Shown one piece after another: positions 44,900-54,660 of a stretch of DNA of 64,000 nucleotides. The DNA comes from Acidobacteriota bacterium. GTDB lineage: Bacteria; Acidobacteriota; Blastocatellia; UBA7656. The stretch's first letter is position 1. Each line of letters begins with the position of its first letter. The position numbers and the translations under genes are program-made. The stretch lies in assembly GCA_040754075.1 (NCBI GenBank), contig JBFMDH010000020.1, positions 62,001-126,000 of the forward strand, written 5' to 3'. The notes beneath the pieces were generated by a model. It made no database searches, was not told the DNA's origin, and worked only from the letters and a program-made list of their open reading frames with translations.

Positions 44900-45916
44900 A
44901 TGTTACGCTTCACTGGTCATAAACGATTCCCTTTGCAAGTTCTGCCGATTTGGTTTTCATTCTTTTTGATTTCGCCAACTCAGGCAATTGCCTTGAGACA
45001 ACAACCCAACCTGACTTATGCGCCGAAACTGCGCATTGCCGTGGTGGATTTTTCAGGCTCAGCATTCAAAGAGACCACGCAAAGAGACCGCAATTCGCGC
45101 ACGACCACTGTGAGTTTACCGGCACCTGCCGAATTCGCATTGGGGCTTACGGAGATGCTGACTACCGAATTGTTGAACACCGGCAGATTCATTATCACCG
45201 AACGCGCCAAAGTCAGGGAGGTGTTAGGCGAACAGGATTTCGGGGCTTCCGGCAGAGTCAATAAAGAAACGGCTGCCGCAAAAGGTAAAATCATCGGCGC
45301 GGAATTGCTCATCACCGGCGACATTACCGAATTCACTTATAATCGTTCAAGTCTTGGCGGCACCTTTAAACCTTTAAAGATTCTCAAAGCGCAATCCGAA
45401 CGGGTCACGGCGATGGTCGCGCTCGATATTCGCTTGATAGATGCGACAACCGGCGAAGTCACCTTCGCGCATCGCTCGGAGGGCAAAGCCGCTATGACCG
45501 GCGTGAGCGCCGATTTAACCCGTAATCATCAGGAGTTCAGCATTTCATCCTACGAAAACACGCCTCTCGGTCAAGCTTCACGAGAAGCGATTGAAGGCGC
45601 TTTGACAGCAATCATCGCGCAAATCAAAAAGACGCCTTGGGCAGGGCGGGTGATCGATGTGCGTAACGATTTGGTCTATATCAACGTGGGTGCGGACTTT
45701 GGTATCCGTGCCGGTATGGAGTTCGATATTTACGAACCGCAAGACCCGCTGATTGACCCAACCACAGGCAAAACGCTGGGAACTCCGGATAGAAAAATGG
45801 CCACCATCAAAATCGTCACGGTTGAAGAGAAATACTCGGTTGCTGAGGTTCTCACAGGCGAAGGCATCAAACGCAATCATCTGGTGCGCTTCAAAGGGCA
45901 ACCGCAAAAACCGTAA
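44900..45916 (+). CDS. CsgG/HfaB-family protein
   Basis: 338 aa from ATG 44900 (GGAGG at 44891-44895). Signal-like N-terminus (LQVLPIWFSFFLISPTQAIA), then a CsgG core: KLRIAVVDFSGSAF, LGLTEMLTTELLNTGRFIITERAKVREVLGEQDF, AAAKGKIIGAELLITGDITEF, VALDIRLIDATTGEV, ending with a FlgT-like module (VRNDLVYINVGADFGIRAGMEFDIYEP). CsgG proteins form outer-membrane export pores for curli; many relatives are of unknown role. No lipobox cysteine is present and no curli subunit gene is nearby. Confidence 0.82.
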   Translation: MLRFTGHKRFPLQVLPIWFSFFLISPTQAIALRQQPNLTYAPKLRIAVVDFSGSAFKETTQRDRNSRTTTVSLPAPAEFALGLTEMLTTELLNTGRFIITERAKVREVLGEQDFGASGRVNKETAAAKGKIIGAELLITGDITEFTYNRSSLGGTFKPLKILKAQSERVTAMVALDIRLIDATTGEVTFAHRSEGKAAMTGVSADLTRNHQEFSISSYENTPLGQASREAIEGALTAIIAQIKKTPWAGRVIDVRNDLVYINVGADFGIRAGMEFDIYEPQDPLIDPTTGKTLGTPDRKMATIKIVTVEEKYSVAEVLTGEGIKRNHLVRFKGQPQKP

Positions 45917-45996
45917 ATTTATGGGCGATTTTAAGAAAAATCGTCTGGCTCTCACCCCTGACCTCTTCTGTCGGCACGCAACAGATAGATAAAAAT

Positions 45997-46031
45997 GCCG
46001 ACCGCTTTGGGACATTCGATAAGCGGTCGGC
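45997..46031 (-). terminator. Terminator of the aceB-aceA operon
   Basis: Perfect 11-bp stem GCCGACCGCTT / AAGCGGTCGGC with a 13-nt loop. On the minus strand it is followed by CATTTTTATC, about 70 bp past the aceA stop. On the plus strand no T-run follows, but it may also stop transcripts from the csgG-like gene. Confidence 0.65.
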
Positions 46032-46099
46032 GGGTTGTGGCTGCAACGGAAACTCGGTTGAAAAAATAACCAGCGGGGGTTTAAAACCTGATTGCAAAT

Positions 46100-47404
46100 T
46101 TAAGCGGCGGCTTCTTCAGCTTCTTCATCAAATTGTTCTTCTTCGGTTGAACCTTTCAACGCGGCGGTTGAAATTTGACCGCCGGCGATGGTTTGCGCCA
46201 AGGTGTCGAAATATCCTGTGCCGACAAACGTCTGATGTTTGGTGGCGCGATAACCATATTTTTCCGAATCAAATTCCTGCTCCTGCAAATGCGCATAAGC
46301 GGTCATGCCGCTTTCTTTGTAGCCGCGCGCCAGTTCAAACATTCCGAAGTTAAGCGAATGAAATCCGGCAAGCGTGACGAATTGAAATTTGTAGCCCATT
46401 GCGCCGAGTTCGCGCTGGAATTTTGCAATCGTCGCTTCATCAAGCTTTTTTTTCCAGTTAAACGATGGCGAGCAATTGTAGGCGAGCAGTTTGTCCGGAT
46501 GTTCGCGCAAGATGGCTTCGGCAAACCGGCGGGCTTCTTCGAGGTTCGGCTCAGAGGTTTCGCACCAAATCATATCGGCGTAAGGCGCATAAGCCAGCCC
46601 GCGAGCGATTGCCGAATCGAGTCCACCACGCACATCGAAAAATCCTTCACTGGTTCGACTGCCGGTTAAAAACTCGCGGTCGCGTTCATCAATATCGCTG
46701 GTTAAAAGGTTCGCGCCGTTGGCATCGGTTCGCGCTACCAGCACGGTCGGCACCCCGCAAACATCTGCTGCGAGTCTTGCGGCGGCGAGCTTTTGAATGA
46801 AATCGCAAGTTGGCACCAGAACTTTTCCACCCATATGCCCGCACTTTTTCGCGGATGCCAGTTGGTCTTCAAAATGCACCCCCGCTGCGCCGGCTTCAAT
46901 CATCGCTTTCATGAGTTCAAAGGCGTTGAGGTTGCCGCCAAACCCGGCTTCGGCGTCAGCTACAATCGGCGCAAACCAGTAGGTGTCGGATTTCCCATCA
47001 GTTGATTGAATCTGGTCGGCGCGTTGCAAGGCACTGTTGATGCGACGCACCAGATTGGGAACGCTATCCACAGGATAAAGACTCTGGTCGGGATAGGTTT
47101 GCCAACTGCTGTTGGCGTCGGCTGCGACTTGCCAGCCGCTCACATAAATCGCTTTGAGTCCAACCTGCACCTGTTGCACGGCTTGCCCGCCGGTGAGCGC
47201 GCCAAGCGCGTTGATGTAATTTTCGGTGTGCAGCAATTTCCAGAGTCTTTCGGCACCGATTTCTGCAAGCGTATGTTTAATGGTGATGGAGCCGCGCAAT
47301 TTCACTACATCATTTGCGGTGTAATCGCGCCTGATGTTTTTCCAGCGGCTGTCGGTTCGCCAGGAATGTGCAATTGTTAAGGCAGTATTGCCATCGAAGT
47401 TCAT
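46100..47404 (-). CDS. aceA: Isocitrate lyase
   Basis: 434 aa. The active-site loop [13 protein letters not shown] is at residues 186-198; other signatures are [40 protein letters not shown] and [15 protein letters not shown]. It splits isocitrate to glyoxylate and succinate, letting the cell grow on acetate or fatty acids. Lies 59 bp downstream of aceB on the same strand, so an aceBA operon is likely. The C-terminus is acidic ([14 protein letters not shown]). Confidence 0.97.
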   Translation of the reverse strand: MNFDGNTALTIAHSWRTDSRWKNIRRDYTANDVVKLRGSITIKHTLAEIGAERLWKLLHTENYINALGALTGGQAVQQVQVGLKAIYVSGWQVAADANSSWQTYPDQSLYPVDSVPNLVRRINSALQRADQIQSTDGKSDTYWFAPIVADAEAGFGGNLNAFELMKAMIEAGAAGVHFEDQLASAKKCGHMGGKVLVPTCDFIQKLAAARLAADVCGVPTVLVARTDANGANLLTSDIDERDREFLTGSRTSEGFFDVRGGLDSAIARGLAYAPYADMIWCETSEPNLEEARRFAEAILREHPDKLLAYNCSPSFNWKKKLDEATIAKFQRELGAMGYKFQFVTLAGFHSLNFGMFELARGYKESGMTAYAHLQEQEFDSEKYGYRATKHQTFVGTGYFDTLAQTIAGGQISTAALKGSTEEEQFDEEAEEAAA

Positions 47405-47463
47405 AACGGGAAAGCCTCCTGAATATTTTTATTTTGAAATTTGCAAACCTTAGGGAGTTTGCC

Positions 47464-49014
47464 TTAAATGGGATTAAATTCGCCGCGCGCAATCATCTCT
47501 TCGCTGATGCGTCGCGCCTGAACATATTTTTCAATCGTTGCTTCGTCTGTATTCGCGGGGAGTTCTCTGATAATTCGATTCAACTCTTCATCAAACAATT
47601 CGCTGACCAGTTCCGGCGTGTGACGAATCGCTTTGCCCTCATCATCAACAATTTTGACTGTGTCGCGATGCAAGATGCGTTGCGCAATCATCAAGCGATA
47701 GATGCGGTCGGTGGCGAGGTCTTCCATATAACCGTCAAGCAGACTTGCGCCTTTGCCGTTCAATACCCCATTGCGATAGCGAATCACCGTGCGCACGGCG
47801 GCGCGTGTACCGGCAAGCGTCTGTTTGCCAATGCCTTTTGCCACAGGGCGCAAATCCGGGTGCGCATCAACATTGGGTTTTCGCGCATTGATTTGATTGG
47901 GAAAAGGAAACTCCGCGACGGCGATTTCATTCTGGTCCGGGTGTCCGGTCCACGCGCCGTCCATCAAACAACTTGCTTCATTGCGCTTGTCCTGTGCCAA
48001 AACTTTCAAAGCGCGTGCATTGAGTTCCGCATCCGTGCGGCTTGGATAAAGCGCGGTCATGCCGCCAATCGCCAGCAGTCCATGTTTATGACAGGTTTCA
48101 ACCAGAGATTCGCGCAGGCGTTGAAAAAAAGCGATGTCGTGGGGAATGGTATTTCTATCAGGCAACACCCATTCGGGATTTTGCAAATTGAAATGAATCA
48201 GGCTCGCCATGTAATCCCAACGCCCCAGATTTAAACCCAGTATATGATCGCGCAAATTGAAGAGGAACTCTTCCATTTCATAAGCCATCGGGTGCGATTC
48301 CACCAGCGCCATGCACTTGATGTAATCAGCCGGTAAACCTCTGGCTCCGGCTAACGTTTGAAAAAGGTCGCGCCACCACCGGGCTTCTTCTGCGGATTCC
48401 GATTTCGGGATATAAAACGCCAGCGGGTGTTTTAATTTCGCGGGGTCGATTTCAAAAACGAGGCGCGCTGCATCAAAAAGCGAAGCCGACATCAATTCGT
48501 CAGGGTCTGGGAAAAGTCCAGCTTGATTGAGGTGCAAGCCGCGAACTCTCAACCAGATGACCGTGCGGCTTTCTTTAATGGCGACGGTTTGGTTGCGCTT
48601 ACTGTCAAAATAGGTGAGGGTGCCGTCCAGAGCTTTAAAGATATTTGCAAAGCCGAGCAAGAGGTTATCCCAGGTGTTTGCCATCGAATCTTCGAGGTCG
48701 AGCATGACGCCGGGCGCGCCCGAATTCAACATCTTGACCACGAGTTCGCTGTCATCGGCGGGACCGGTCATTTGATTGCGTTGATCGTTGCACCACTTGG
48801 GCAATGCGATTTGCCAATCAGAGGTTCGCGCTTGGGAGAGAGGAGGATAATCGGGCAATTCACCCTGATGCGCGCGGGCAAGCACTTCACTGCGGTTTGC
48901 CGCAAGTCGCTGCTGACGCGGGGTAAACTCGCGATGAAGCGGCAATAAAAATTCCAGAAATCCGTTCGGCAGTCCAATGCCGCCCGGAGCGCAATTGATT
49001 CGTTTATCTGCCAT
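47464..49014 (-). CDS. aceB: Malate synthase A
   Basis: 516 aa from ATG 49014, preceded by AAGGAAGG. Motifs: LPKWCNDQRNQMTGP, GAPGVMLDLEDSMANTWDNLLLG, IWLRVRGLHLNQAG, IKCMALVESHPMAYEMEEFLFNLRDHILGLNLGRWDY and MDGAWTGHPDQ near the catalytic aspartate. It condenses glyoxylate with acetyl-CoA to malate. Transcribed with aceA and divergent from the IclR-type regulator, with palindromic sites between. Confidence 0.97.
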   Translation of the reverse strand: MADKRINCAPGGIGLPNGFLEFLLPLHREFTPRQQRLAANRSEVLARAHQGELPDYPPLSQARTSDWQIALPKWCNDQRNQMTGPADDSELVVKMLNSGAPGVMLDLEDSMANTWDNLLLGFANIFKALDGTLTYFDSKRNQTVAIKESRTVIWLRVRGLHLNQAGLFPDPDELMSASLFDAARLVFEIDPAKLKHPLAFYIPKSESAEEARWWRDLFQTLAGARGLPADYIKCMALVESHPMAYEMEEFLFNLRDHILGLNLGRWDYMASLIHFNLQNPEWVLPDRNTIPHDIAFFQRLRESLVETCHKHGLLAIGGMTALYPSRTDAELNARALKVLAQDKRNEASCLMDGAWTGHPDQNEIAVAEFPFPNQINARKPNVDAHPDLRPVAKGIGKQTLAGTRAAVRTVIRYRNGVLNGKGASLLDGYMEDLATDRIYRLMIAQRILHRDTVKIVDDEGKAIRHTPELVSELFDEELNRIIRELPANTDEATIEKYVQARRISEEMIARGEFNPI

Positions 49015-49105
49015 AACCCTTCCTTTACTGCCGGAGCCTTGTTTGGTATCAAGCCGCTTTGGCAATCAGGCTTTGCTCATTTGCAAAATTTATAATCTGA
49101 TAAGC

Positions 49106-49123
49106 TGTTCAATATACCGAACA
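49106..49123. promoter_or_regulatory. Palindromic operator site 1 (TGTTC-N8-GAACA)
   Basis: TGTTCAATATACCGAACA: perfect 5-bp half-sites spaced by eight bases, in the aceB-iclR divergent region, 92 bp upstream of the aceB start. Matches a second site at 49194-49211. Likely bound by the adjacent IclR-family protein. Confidence 0.7.
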
Positions 49124-49193
49124 AGTAGATAACATTTTGAACGGGTAAAAATATACCGTACAGACCGGGGCAAATCTACAACTTTTTTCGAGT

Positions 49194-49211
49194 TGTTCAA
49201 CATATCGAACA
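49194..49211. promoter_or_regulatory. Palindromic operator site 2 (TGTTC-N8-GAACA)
   Basis: TGTTCAACATATCGAACA, the same half-sites and spacing as site 1, 88 bp away, between aceB and the regulator gene. A degenerate relative, TGTTC-N8-GACAA, lies at 49269-49286, close to the regulator start, and would allow autoregulation. Confidence 0.7.
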
Positions 49212-49302
49212 AAAATTCAAAATATGGTCTACCGCCTTTTGTAAACGGCGATGAACGGCTAAAATCTTTGTTCGGCTTATGGACAAATAAACGGAGGTGA
49301 TA

Positions 49303-50085
49303 ATGAAAACAGAAGAGACCTCGTCAACGGCGATTGAACGGACGATGGCGATATTTGAAGCGATTGCGGCGCGTAAAAGCGGATTGACGCTTTCGGATAT
49401 CTGCCGCCAGTTGGAGATTCCCAAAAGTTCCGCAAGTTACCTGTTAAGAACCTTGAAAAATCTCGGCTATTTAAATCTTGACCAGGCGACCGGAAAATAT
49501 CGACTGGGACTGAAAGTGATGAGTCTGGGGCAGCGCGTCGAGATTGGCACCGATGTTAAAGAGGCGGCATTGCCGGTCATTCAAAAAGTGGTTGAAAAAA
49601 CCAACCTCACGGCGCATCTTGCGGTTCTCGACCACGGCGAAGCGGTCTATATCGCCAAGGTCGAACCGCGCAGTTTCATCCGCATGGATACCTGGGTCGG
49701 CAAACGTATGCAGGTCAACTCAACGGGGGTTGGCAAAGCCATTGCGGCATATCTTTCACCTGCTGAAGTCGAAGCCATCATTAAACAACACGGTTTGAAA
49801 AAACGTACGGTGAAAACCATCACCGTACAAAGTAGTTTCTTGCGCGAACTCGACAAGGTGCGCGCCAAAGGCTACGCGATTGACGATGAGGAAAACAGTT
49901 TGGGCGCGAGGTGTGTGGCTGTACCGGTTTTTGATAGCTTGGGAAATGCGGTTGCGGCAATCGGCGTAAGCGGCACCACGGCACAGGTGAATAAAGCCTC
50001 GATTACAAAAATCGTCGAACTGGTTAAAGATGCCGCCGAAAAAGCTTCCGCCAAATTGGGTTATCATACCTCGGTTACAGGATAG
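49303..50085 (+). CDS. IclR-family transcriptional regulator
   Basis: 260 aa. Winged HTH at the N-terminus (TAIERTMAIFEAIAARKSGLTLSDICRQLEIPKSSASYLLRTLKNLGYL), then the IclR effector domain (YRLGLKVMSLGQRVEIG through VNSTGVGKAIAAYL and AIDDEENSLGARCVAVPVFDSLGNAVAAIGVSG). Divergent from aceBA, the classic IclR target in enterobacteria, with matching palindromes in the spacer. GGAGG precedes the ATG. Effector likely glyoxylate- or pyruvate-like but not shown by sequence. Confidence 0.92.
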   Translation: MKTEETSSTAIERTMAIFEAIAARKSGLTLSDICRQLEIPKSSASYLLRTLKNLGYLNLDQATGKYRLGLKVMSLGQRVEIGTDVKEAALPVIQKVVEKTNLTAHLAVLDHGEAVYIAKVEPRSFIRMDTWVGKRMQVNSTGVGKAIAAYLSPAEVEAIIKQHGLKKRTVKTITVQSSFLRELDKVRAKGYAIDDEENSLGARCVAVPVFDSLGNAVAAIGVSGTTAQVNKASITKIVELVKDAAEKASAKLGYHTSVTG

Positions 50086-50199
50086 GGTTATTCAACCGGC
50101 GTTTTCCAGCGGCAAAAATCTCTGTAGGCTTTACAATCCGTGATTGCGAATTCAAACTATCAAAGCGCACAAGGCAAATAAATTTATAGGCTTTATTTT

Positions 50200-51225
50200 A
50201 TGGTGAGAAATTTATTCTTCAGTTTTTTTATTGTGACCTTTTTTCTGGTAAGCGCACTGGCGCAAGCGCCGCTCTATAGCGACATTCTGATTGATACCGC
50301 AAAAGCGCAGAGTTTTGATGAGCGTTTGGGCACAGACGACGGCGCGGCGATGGCGCTACTCTTTGGCGCGAATATGCGCGGCAATCTTGAACTCTGTGAT
50401 TGTAATGTGCCGCGCGGCGGATTGGCGCGACGCATCGGTTATATCGAAGCCTTCAAAAACAAATTTAAAGAAACCCCTGTGCTCAATGTTGATGTCGGTC
50501 AATTCTGGTACAACAGTGAAACCCAAACCCCTTATATCGTGCTGCAAAACGAACAGGTGGCGCAGGCGTACAGTTTTTGGGGATTGGATGTGATCAATCT
50601 CGGACGCTATGATTTGCTGTTTGCCAATCGCCTGCTGGGGCGTGATGGCATCAAGGAAAGAACGGCTAAATTATCCATGCTCAAGAATCTGGTCAGCGCC
50701 AATGGAGTGTTTGCAGACAACGTCGCGCCGCCAGCCCCTTACCTGATTAAAGAGGTGCGGGGAGCAAGAATCAAGGGCGCAAAAAAATCTTTGCGAATCG
50801 GCTTTCTCGGTTTAGCCGAACCTCTCAGGGTGGGTTCGGGGATGATGGATGCGACGGTGAAAAGTATGTTTGAAACGGCGCGCCGTTATCTTCCGCAACT
50901 AAGAAAAAGCTGCGATGTGCTGGTCATACTGGCACATGCTGAAATGGCTGCGGCGATGCAACTGGCTAACGAAAATCCGCAAGCCGACATTGTGATTGCG
51001 GGCAATGCCGAAGGGTTATTCAAACCCCGTCAAGTTGGCAAGACTATTGTTTTAAGCGCCGCGCCGGGGAATATGCAGCAAGGCGATTTGCGGTTGTATT
51101 TGTCAGCCGATGGAAAAATCAGTTACAAGTATCGCTCGACGGATTTAGATTCACTTGTGCCTTCCGACCCCACGGCGCTGGCTTTTACTCAGGAAGCATC
51201 TGCCGAACTGTTCAAACTCAAATAG
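50200..51225 (+). CDS. Exported 5'-nucleotidase/metallophosphatase-like protein
   Basis: 341 aa. Signal peptide ends LAQA. The stretch GNLELCDCNVPRGGLARRIGYIEAFK resembles the N-terminal motif of periplasmic UshA-type phosphatases with a CxC pair; LGRYDLLFA, LVILAHAEMAAAMQLA and DIVIAGNAEGL follow the same order. Classical metal-binding DxH and GNHE motifs are not visible, so it may have lost catalysis. The lytic transglycosylase follows after 19 bp. Confidence 0.65.
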   Translation: MVRNLFFSFFIVTFFLVSALAQAPLYSDILIDTAKAQSFDERLGTDDGAAMALLFGANMRGNLELCDCNVPRGGLARRIGYIEAFKNKFKETPVLNVDVGQFWYNSETQTPYIVLQNEQVAQAYSFWGLDVINLGRYDLLFANRLLGRDGIKERTAKLSMLKNLVSANGVFADNVAPPAPYLIKEVRGARIKGAKKSLRIGFLGLAEPLRVGSGMMDATVKSMFETARRYLPQLRKSCDVLVILAHAEMAAAMQLANENPQADIVIAGNAEGLFKPRQVGKTIVLSAAPGNMQQGDLRLYLSADGKISYKYRSTDLDSLVPSDPTALAFTQEASAELFKLK

Positions 51226-51244
51226 GTCGCGAGTACGCCCCACG

Positions 51245-51859
51245 ATGTTTCGCAAAATATTGATCGCTCTGGTTGTGCTGATAGTCATTGCAATCGCTGT
51301 GGCTTTCAGCCTTTTTTATTATCGCACCCATCGTTATGACAAACTGATTGCCGAAATCTCTCCGAAATATCAACTCGAACCCGAACTCGTCAAAGCGGTA
51401 ATTTACGAAGAGTCGTTTTTCGATGCCGAAGCCCGCAGTTCGCAAAATGCCATAGGTCTGATGCAGGTCACCTCGATAGCGGTTCAGGAATGGATTGATT
51501 CGACCCATTCGCGCAACCTCTCAGACGCGCTTTCCAACATTACCGACCAGTATAAAAATCAGCGCGACCCGCAACTTGAAAAAGCGCTCATCAATCCGCA
51601 AATCAATATGCACATCGGTTGCTGGTATCTGCAAAATCTGCTGAATCGCTACCGCAATAAATCGGCAACCCTTGCGGTGGCGCTTGCGGCATACAATGCC
51701 GGTCCCTCGAATGTTGACCGCTGGGCAAATGACGCGGAGCTTACCAAACTCTCGCAGACAGATTTCATCGAACGGATTGAATTTCCGGTCACCCGCAATT
51801 ATGTAAAAAAGATCATCGAACGCTACAGCAACTATAAACAAGCCAAGGCGTTTAAATAA
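51245..51859 (+). CDS. Lytic transglycosylase (SLT domain)
   Basis: 204 aa. One N-terminal membrane anchor (about 4-27), then a goose-lysozyme-like SLT domain: VKAVIYEESFFDAEARSSQNAIGLMQVTSIAV (catalytic glutamate in YEES), INMHIGCWYLQNLLNRYRN and ALAAYNAGPSNVDRW. It cleaves peptidoglycan glycan strands to anhydro-MurNAc products. These would feed MurQ and NagA, encoded far upstream. Confidence 0.92.
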   Translation: MFRKILIALVVLIVIAIAVAFSLFYYRTHRYDKLIAEISPKYQLEPELVKAVIYEESFFDAEARSSQNAIGLMQVTSIAVQEWIDSTHSRNLSDALSNITDQYKNQRDPQLEKALINPQINMHIGCWYLQNLLNRYRNKSATLAVALAAYNAGPSNVDRWANDAELTKLSQTDFIERIEFPVTRNYVKKIIERYSNYKQAKAFK

Positions 51860-52127
51860 CTCATCTATCCGAATAGGCAGTGAGATTTTTTCCTCAATCT
51901 TCTGAAAAACTTCCGACGTTTGCCCTTTTCCTCAAATGAAAAGTTACGGTGATTGATAAAAATTCCGGTTGCACAGAGGTTTTCAGATTTATCAAAAACT
52001 AAATCCAAGCAAAATCAGCCCGTCAGGCTGAGCAACTCCCAAAACGATTTATCAATTGCCGGTTTGCCCCCAAACTTTTCAGGTTTAACCGGTTTCACTG
52101 ATTTGCAGTGAAATAGTGAAGGTACTT

Positions 52128-52346
52128 ATGCCCCAGTGGGATGGAACTGAAAGACGGGTTTCCTCAGACCGTCGTTTAGAAGAACGCCGCAGGTCTATGC
52201 GCTATACCCTCGGCACATTGATTGTTATCGACAATGTGACCTGGATTGATACCGAAGGCACTGACCGGCGACGTTATATTCGCCGTCGCGAAGACCGCGA
52301 ACGCATCGCTAAATTGATTCTCGAAGACCTGGAATTACCGGGTTGA
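52128..52346 (+). CDS. Small charged protein of unknown function
   Basis: 72 aa from ATG 52128 (an in-frame GTG lies at 52116). Very arginine/glutamate-rich: WDGTERRVSSDRRLEERRRSMRY, then YTLGTLIVIDNVTWIDTEGTDRRRYIRRREDRERIAKLILEDLEL. The GTERR..DRR pattern occurs near the start of some signalling proteins but the family is not recognised. No signal peptide. Confidence 0.5.
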   Translation: MPQWDGTERRVSSDRRLEERRRSMRYTLGTLIVIDNVTWIDTEGTDRRRYIRRREDRERIAKLILEDLELPG

Positions 52347-52640
52347 TTGAACTCAATGCCCGCTATCATCTTTTCACTTAATCTATATGCCCGGTCAGCG
52401 TCTGCAATCACCCGCGCTTCATTCCATACTGCAAGAATCTCAAAATTAAAATCTGTCGGGCGTTTGAATCAAAAATTTTCGTTATTGTGAAACCCTCATC
52501 GCCTTTATCTTTCGACTGCTTGAAACCAGTCCCTCGCGTACAACCAACGCCAACCGCACCAATCAGTTTCTCGCGTTGACAATCACCCATCGAAGACAGA
52601 AACTTGCCAGTATCACTTCACGTCAACAAAGGAGCGTGCC

Positions 52641-54515
52641 ATGAAAACCCTTGCGAGTTTCGTAAGTTTTGTATTGATGCTTGCCGTCTTTTTCGCTTCG
52701 ACGATTACTCCCGAAGCGGAAACTTTTCGTCCGGTGGTGCGTGGCAAACGCGGTGCAGTTGCTGCCGGTCAGCCGCTATCCGCAGAAGCCGGGATGCGTC
52801 TTTTGCAACAAGGCGGCAATGCCATTGATGCAGGATGCGCGGCGATGCTTGCCGCCTCGGTGATTGAGTTTTCGCATTTTTCATTTGGTGGTGAAGTGCC
52901 GATTATTATTAAACCGTCAAAAGGAGCGCCGGCGGTTATCAATGGGCAGGGCACCGCACCGAAACTGGCAACCCGCGAGTTTTTTATCGAACGACAAAAG
53001 CGCGGTGAGCGTGAAGAGTGTCCGGTTTATCGCGGCGCGCCGGAATACGTTTCTATCAACGACGGCGGCGCACAACCCGGCGTGATTCCCTCATCGGGAA
53101 TTTTACCGGCAACCGTTCCAGCCGTACTCGACGCGGCGATTGTCGCGCTTGACCGCTTCGGCACCAAGTCGCTTGCAGAGGTGATGCAACCGGCAATCGA
53201 ACTCGCCGATGGGTTTCCGATTGATGAACTCAGAGTGAGTTACATCGAACGCACGCGCAAAATTTTTGAACGTTGGGAAACCAGCAGAAAAATTTTTCTG
53301 CCGAATGGTCGCGTACCGAAAGTGGGCGAGATATTTTCGCAACCAGACCTCGCCAAAACTTTGCGGGCGATTGTTGCTGCCGGTGAGCGCGTAAAAACCA
53401 AAGGCAGACATAGTAGTTTGATGGCGGCGCGTGACTATTTCTACAAAGGCGCGATTGCCAAACGGATTTCGGATTTTTCAGAAAAGCAGGGCGGCTTGAT
53501 TCGCGCCGCTGATTTCGCAGCCTTCCATGCCAAAGTCGAACAGCCAACAAAAACCAGCTATCGCGGTTATGAAATTTATAAAACCGGATTCTGGGCGCAA
53601 GGTCCTGCGATGCTTGAAACCTTGAACATTCTCGAAGGCTTTGACCTCCGCGCCCACAAACACAATTCGCCCGATTATATTCATACTTTGGTTGAAGCGA
53701 TGAAACTGGGATTTGCCGACCGCGATAAATTTTATGGCGACCCCGATTTTGTCAAAGTTCCCGCCGAAGCGTTGTTATCGAAAGACTATGCGACGCTCAG
53801 GCGCAATTTGATTGATGCTGGTAAGGCTTCGATGGAACAGCGCCCCGGCGACCCTGTGAATAAAGCGCCGCTACTCAACAGCCCGCAACCACAACTGACA
53901 GGCGAATCGAAAGTGCCGGAAGCCGAACGCGCCAACGATACCACTTGTGTGAATGTGATTGATAAAGATGGCAATGTCTTTTCAGCGACGCCATCGGGGG
54001 CGTGGCTTCCGGCGGTTATCGCTGGCGATACGGGCGTGTTGATGGGACAGCGAATGCAATCGTTTTTACTCGAAGCCGGGCATCCCAATGTTTTGGAGCC
54101 GGGTAAACGCCCGCGCATTACGCTCACGCCAACGCTGGTGATGAAAGACGGAAAACCTTTCCTGGCGTTATCAACGCCGGGAGGTGACAACCAAGACCAG
54201 ACGCTTCTACAAGTGTTATTGAACATCATCGAATTTGGCATGAATGTGCAGGAAGCCGTCGAAGCGCCGCGCTTTCAAAGCCTGCATCTGGTGAGTTCGT
54301 TCGATGACCATCGCTTCAATCCGGGACAACTCAAACTCGAAGACCGCATCAGCAAAGAAATTTTAGTGAACCTGCAAGCACGCGGTCACCAAGTCGAAGC
54401 CGTGGGCGCGTGGGCAAATGCCTCTGCGCCAACCGTGGTGATGTTCCGTCTGGATGCCAACGTCATCGAAGCCGGAGCCGACCCGCGACGCGGGCGTTAT
54501 GCAATTGCCTGGTAA
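52641..54515 (+). CDS. ggt: Gamma-glutamyltranspeptidase-family protein
   Basis: 624 aa. Signal peptide 1-27. The large-subunit region contains AVAAGQPLSAEAGMRLLQQGGNAIDAGCAAMLAASV. The autocleavage nucleophile threonine lies in ANDTTCVNVIDKDGNVFSATPS, and PRITLTPTLVMKDGKPFLALSTPGGDNQDQTLLQVLLNIIEFGMNVQEAVEAPRF closes the small subunit. Members hydrolyse or transfer gamma-glutamyl groups from glutathione in the periplasm. The TTC in place of TTH at the nucleophile suggests a divergent subfamily. AAGGAG precedes the ATG. Confidence 0.88.
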   Translation: MKTLASFVSFVLMLAVFFASTITPEAETFRPVVRGKRGAVAAGQPLSAEAGMRLLQQGGNAIDAGCAAMLAASVIEFSHFSFGGEVPIIIKPSKGAPAVINGQGTAPKLATREFFIERQKRGEREECPVYRGAPEYVSINDGGAQPGVIPSSGILPATVPAVLDAAIVALDRFGTKSLAEVMQPAIELADGFPIDELRVSYIERTRKIFERWETSRKIFLPNGRVPKVGEIFSQPDLAKTLRAIVAAGERVKTKGRHSSLMAARDYFYKGAIAKRISDFSEKQGGLIRAADFAAFHAKVEQPTKTSYRGYEIYKTGFWAQGPAMLETLNILEGFDLRAHKHNSPDYIHTLVEAMKLGFADRDKFYGDPDFVKVPAEALLSKDYATLRRNLIDAGKASMEQRPGDPVNKAPLLNSPQPQLTGESKVPEAERANDTTCVNVIDKDGNVFSATPSGAWLPAVIAGDTGVLMGQRMQSFLLEAGHPNVLEPGKRPRITLTPTLVMKDGKPFLALSTPGGDNQDQTLLQVLLNIIEFGMNVQEAVEAPRFQSLHLVSSFDDHRFNPGQLKLEDRISKEILVNLQARGHQVEAVGAWANASAPTVVMFRLDANVIEAGADPRRGRYAIAW

Positions 54516-54660
54516 TTCGGTAGTCGGTAGTCAGTAGCCGGTAGCCAGTAAAAATTTGTGTTTGTCCAAAAGCTGTACTATTACGGCTTTTATAGTAACC
54601 AGATTTTTTCATAGCGAACCAACTACCAACTACCGACTACTGACCACCGGCTACCGATTA
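54511..54660. repeat. Heptad-repeat hairpin, family D (TCGGTAG units)
   Basis: Left arm 54511-54549: TCGGTAG, TCGGTAG, TCAGTAG, CCGGTAG, CCAGTAA, beginning at the ggt stop codon. Right arm 54618-54660: CCAACTA, CCAACTA, CCGACTA, CTGACCA, CCGGCTA, CCGATTA; its last A is the A of the histidine-kinase ATG. The same units recur at 63377-63465. Confidence 0.92.

Noticed and set aside
44900-45916. Curli secretion system
   Set aside because: Only a CsgG-like protein is present; no curlin subunit, CsgE or CsgF gene and no lipobox cysteine.
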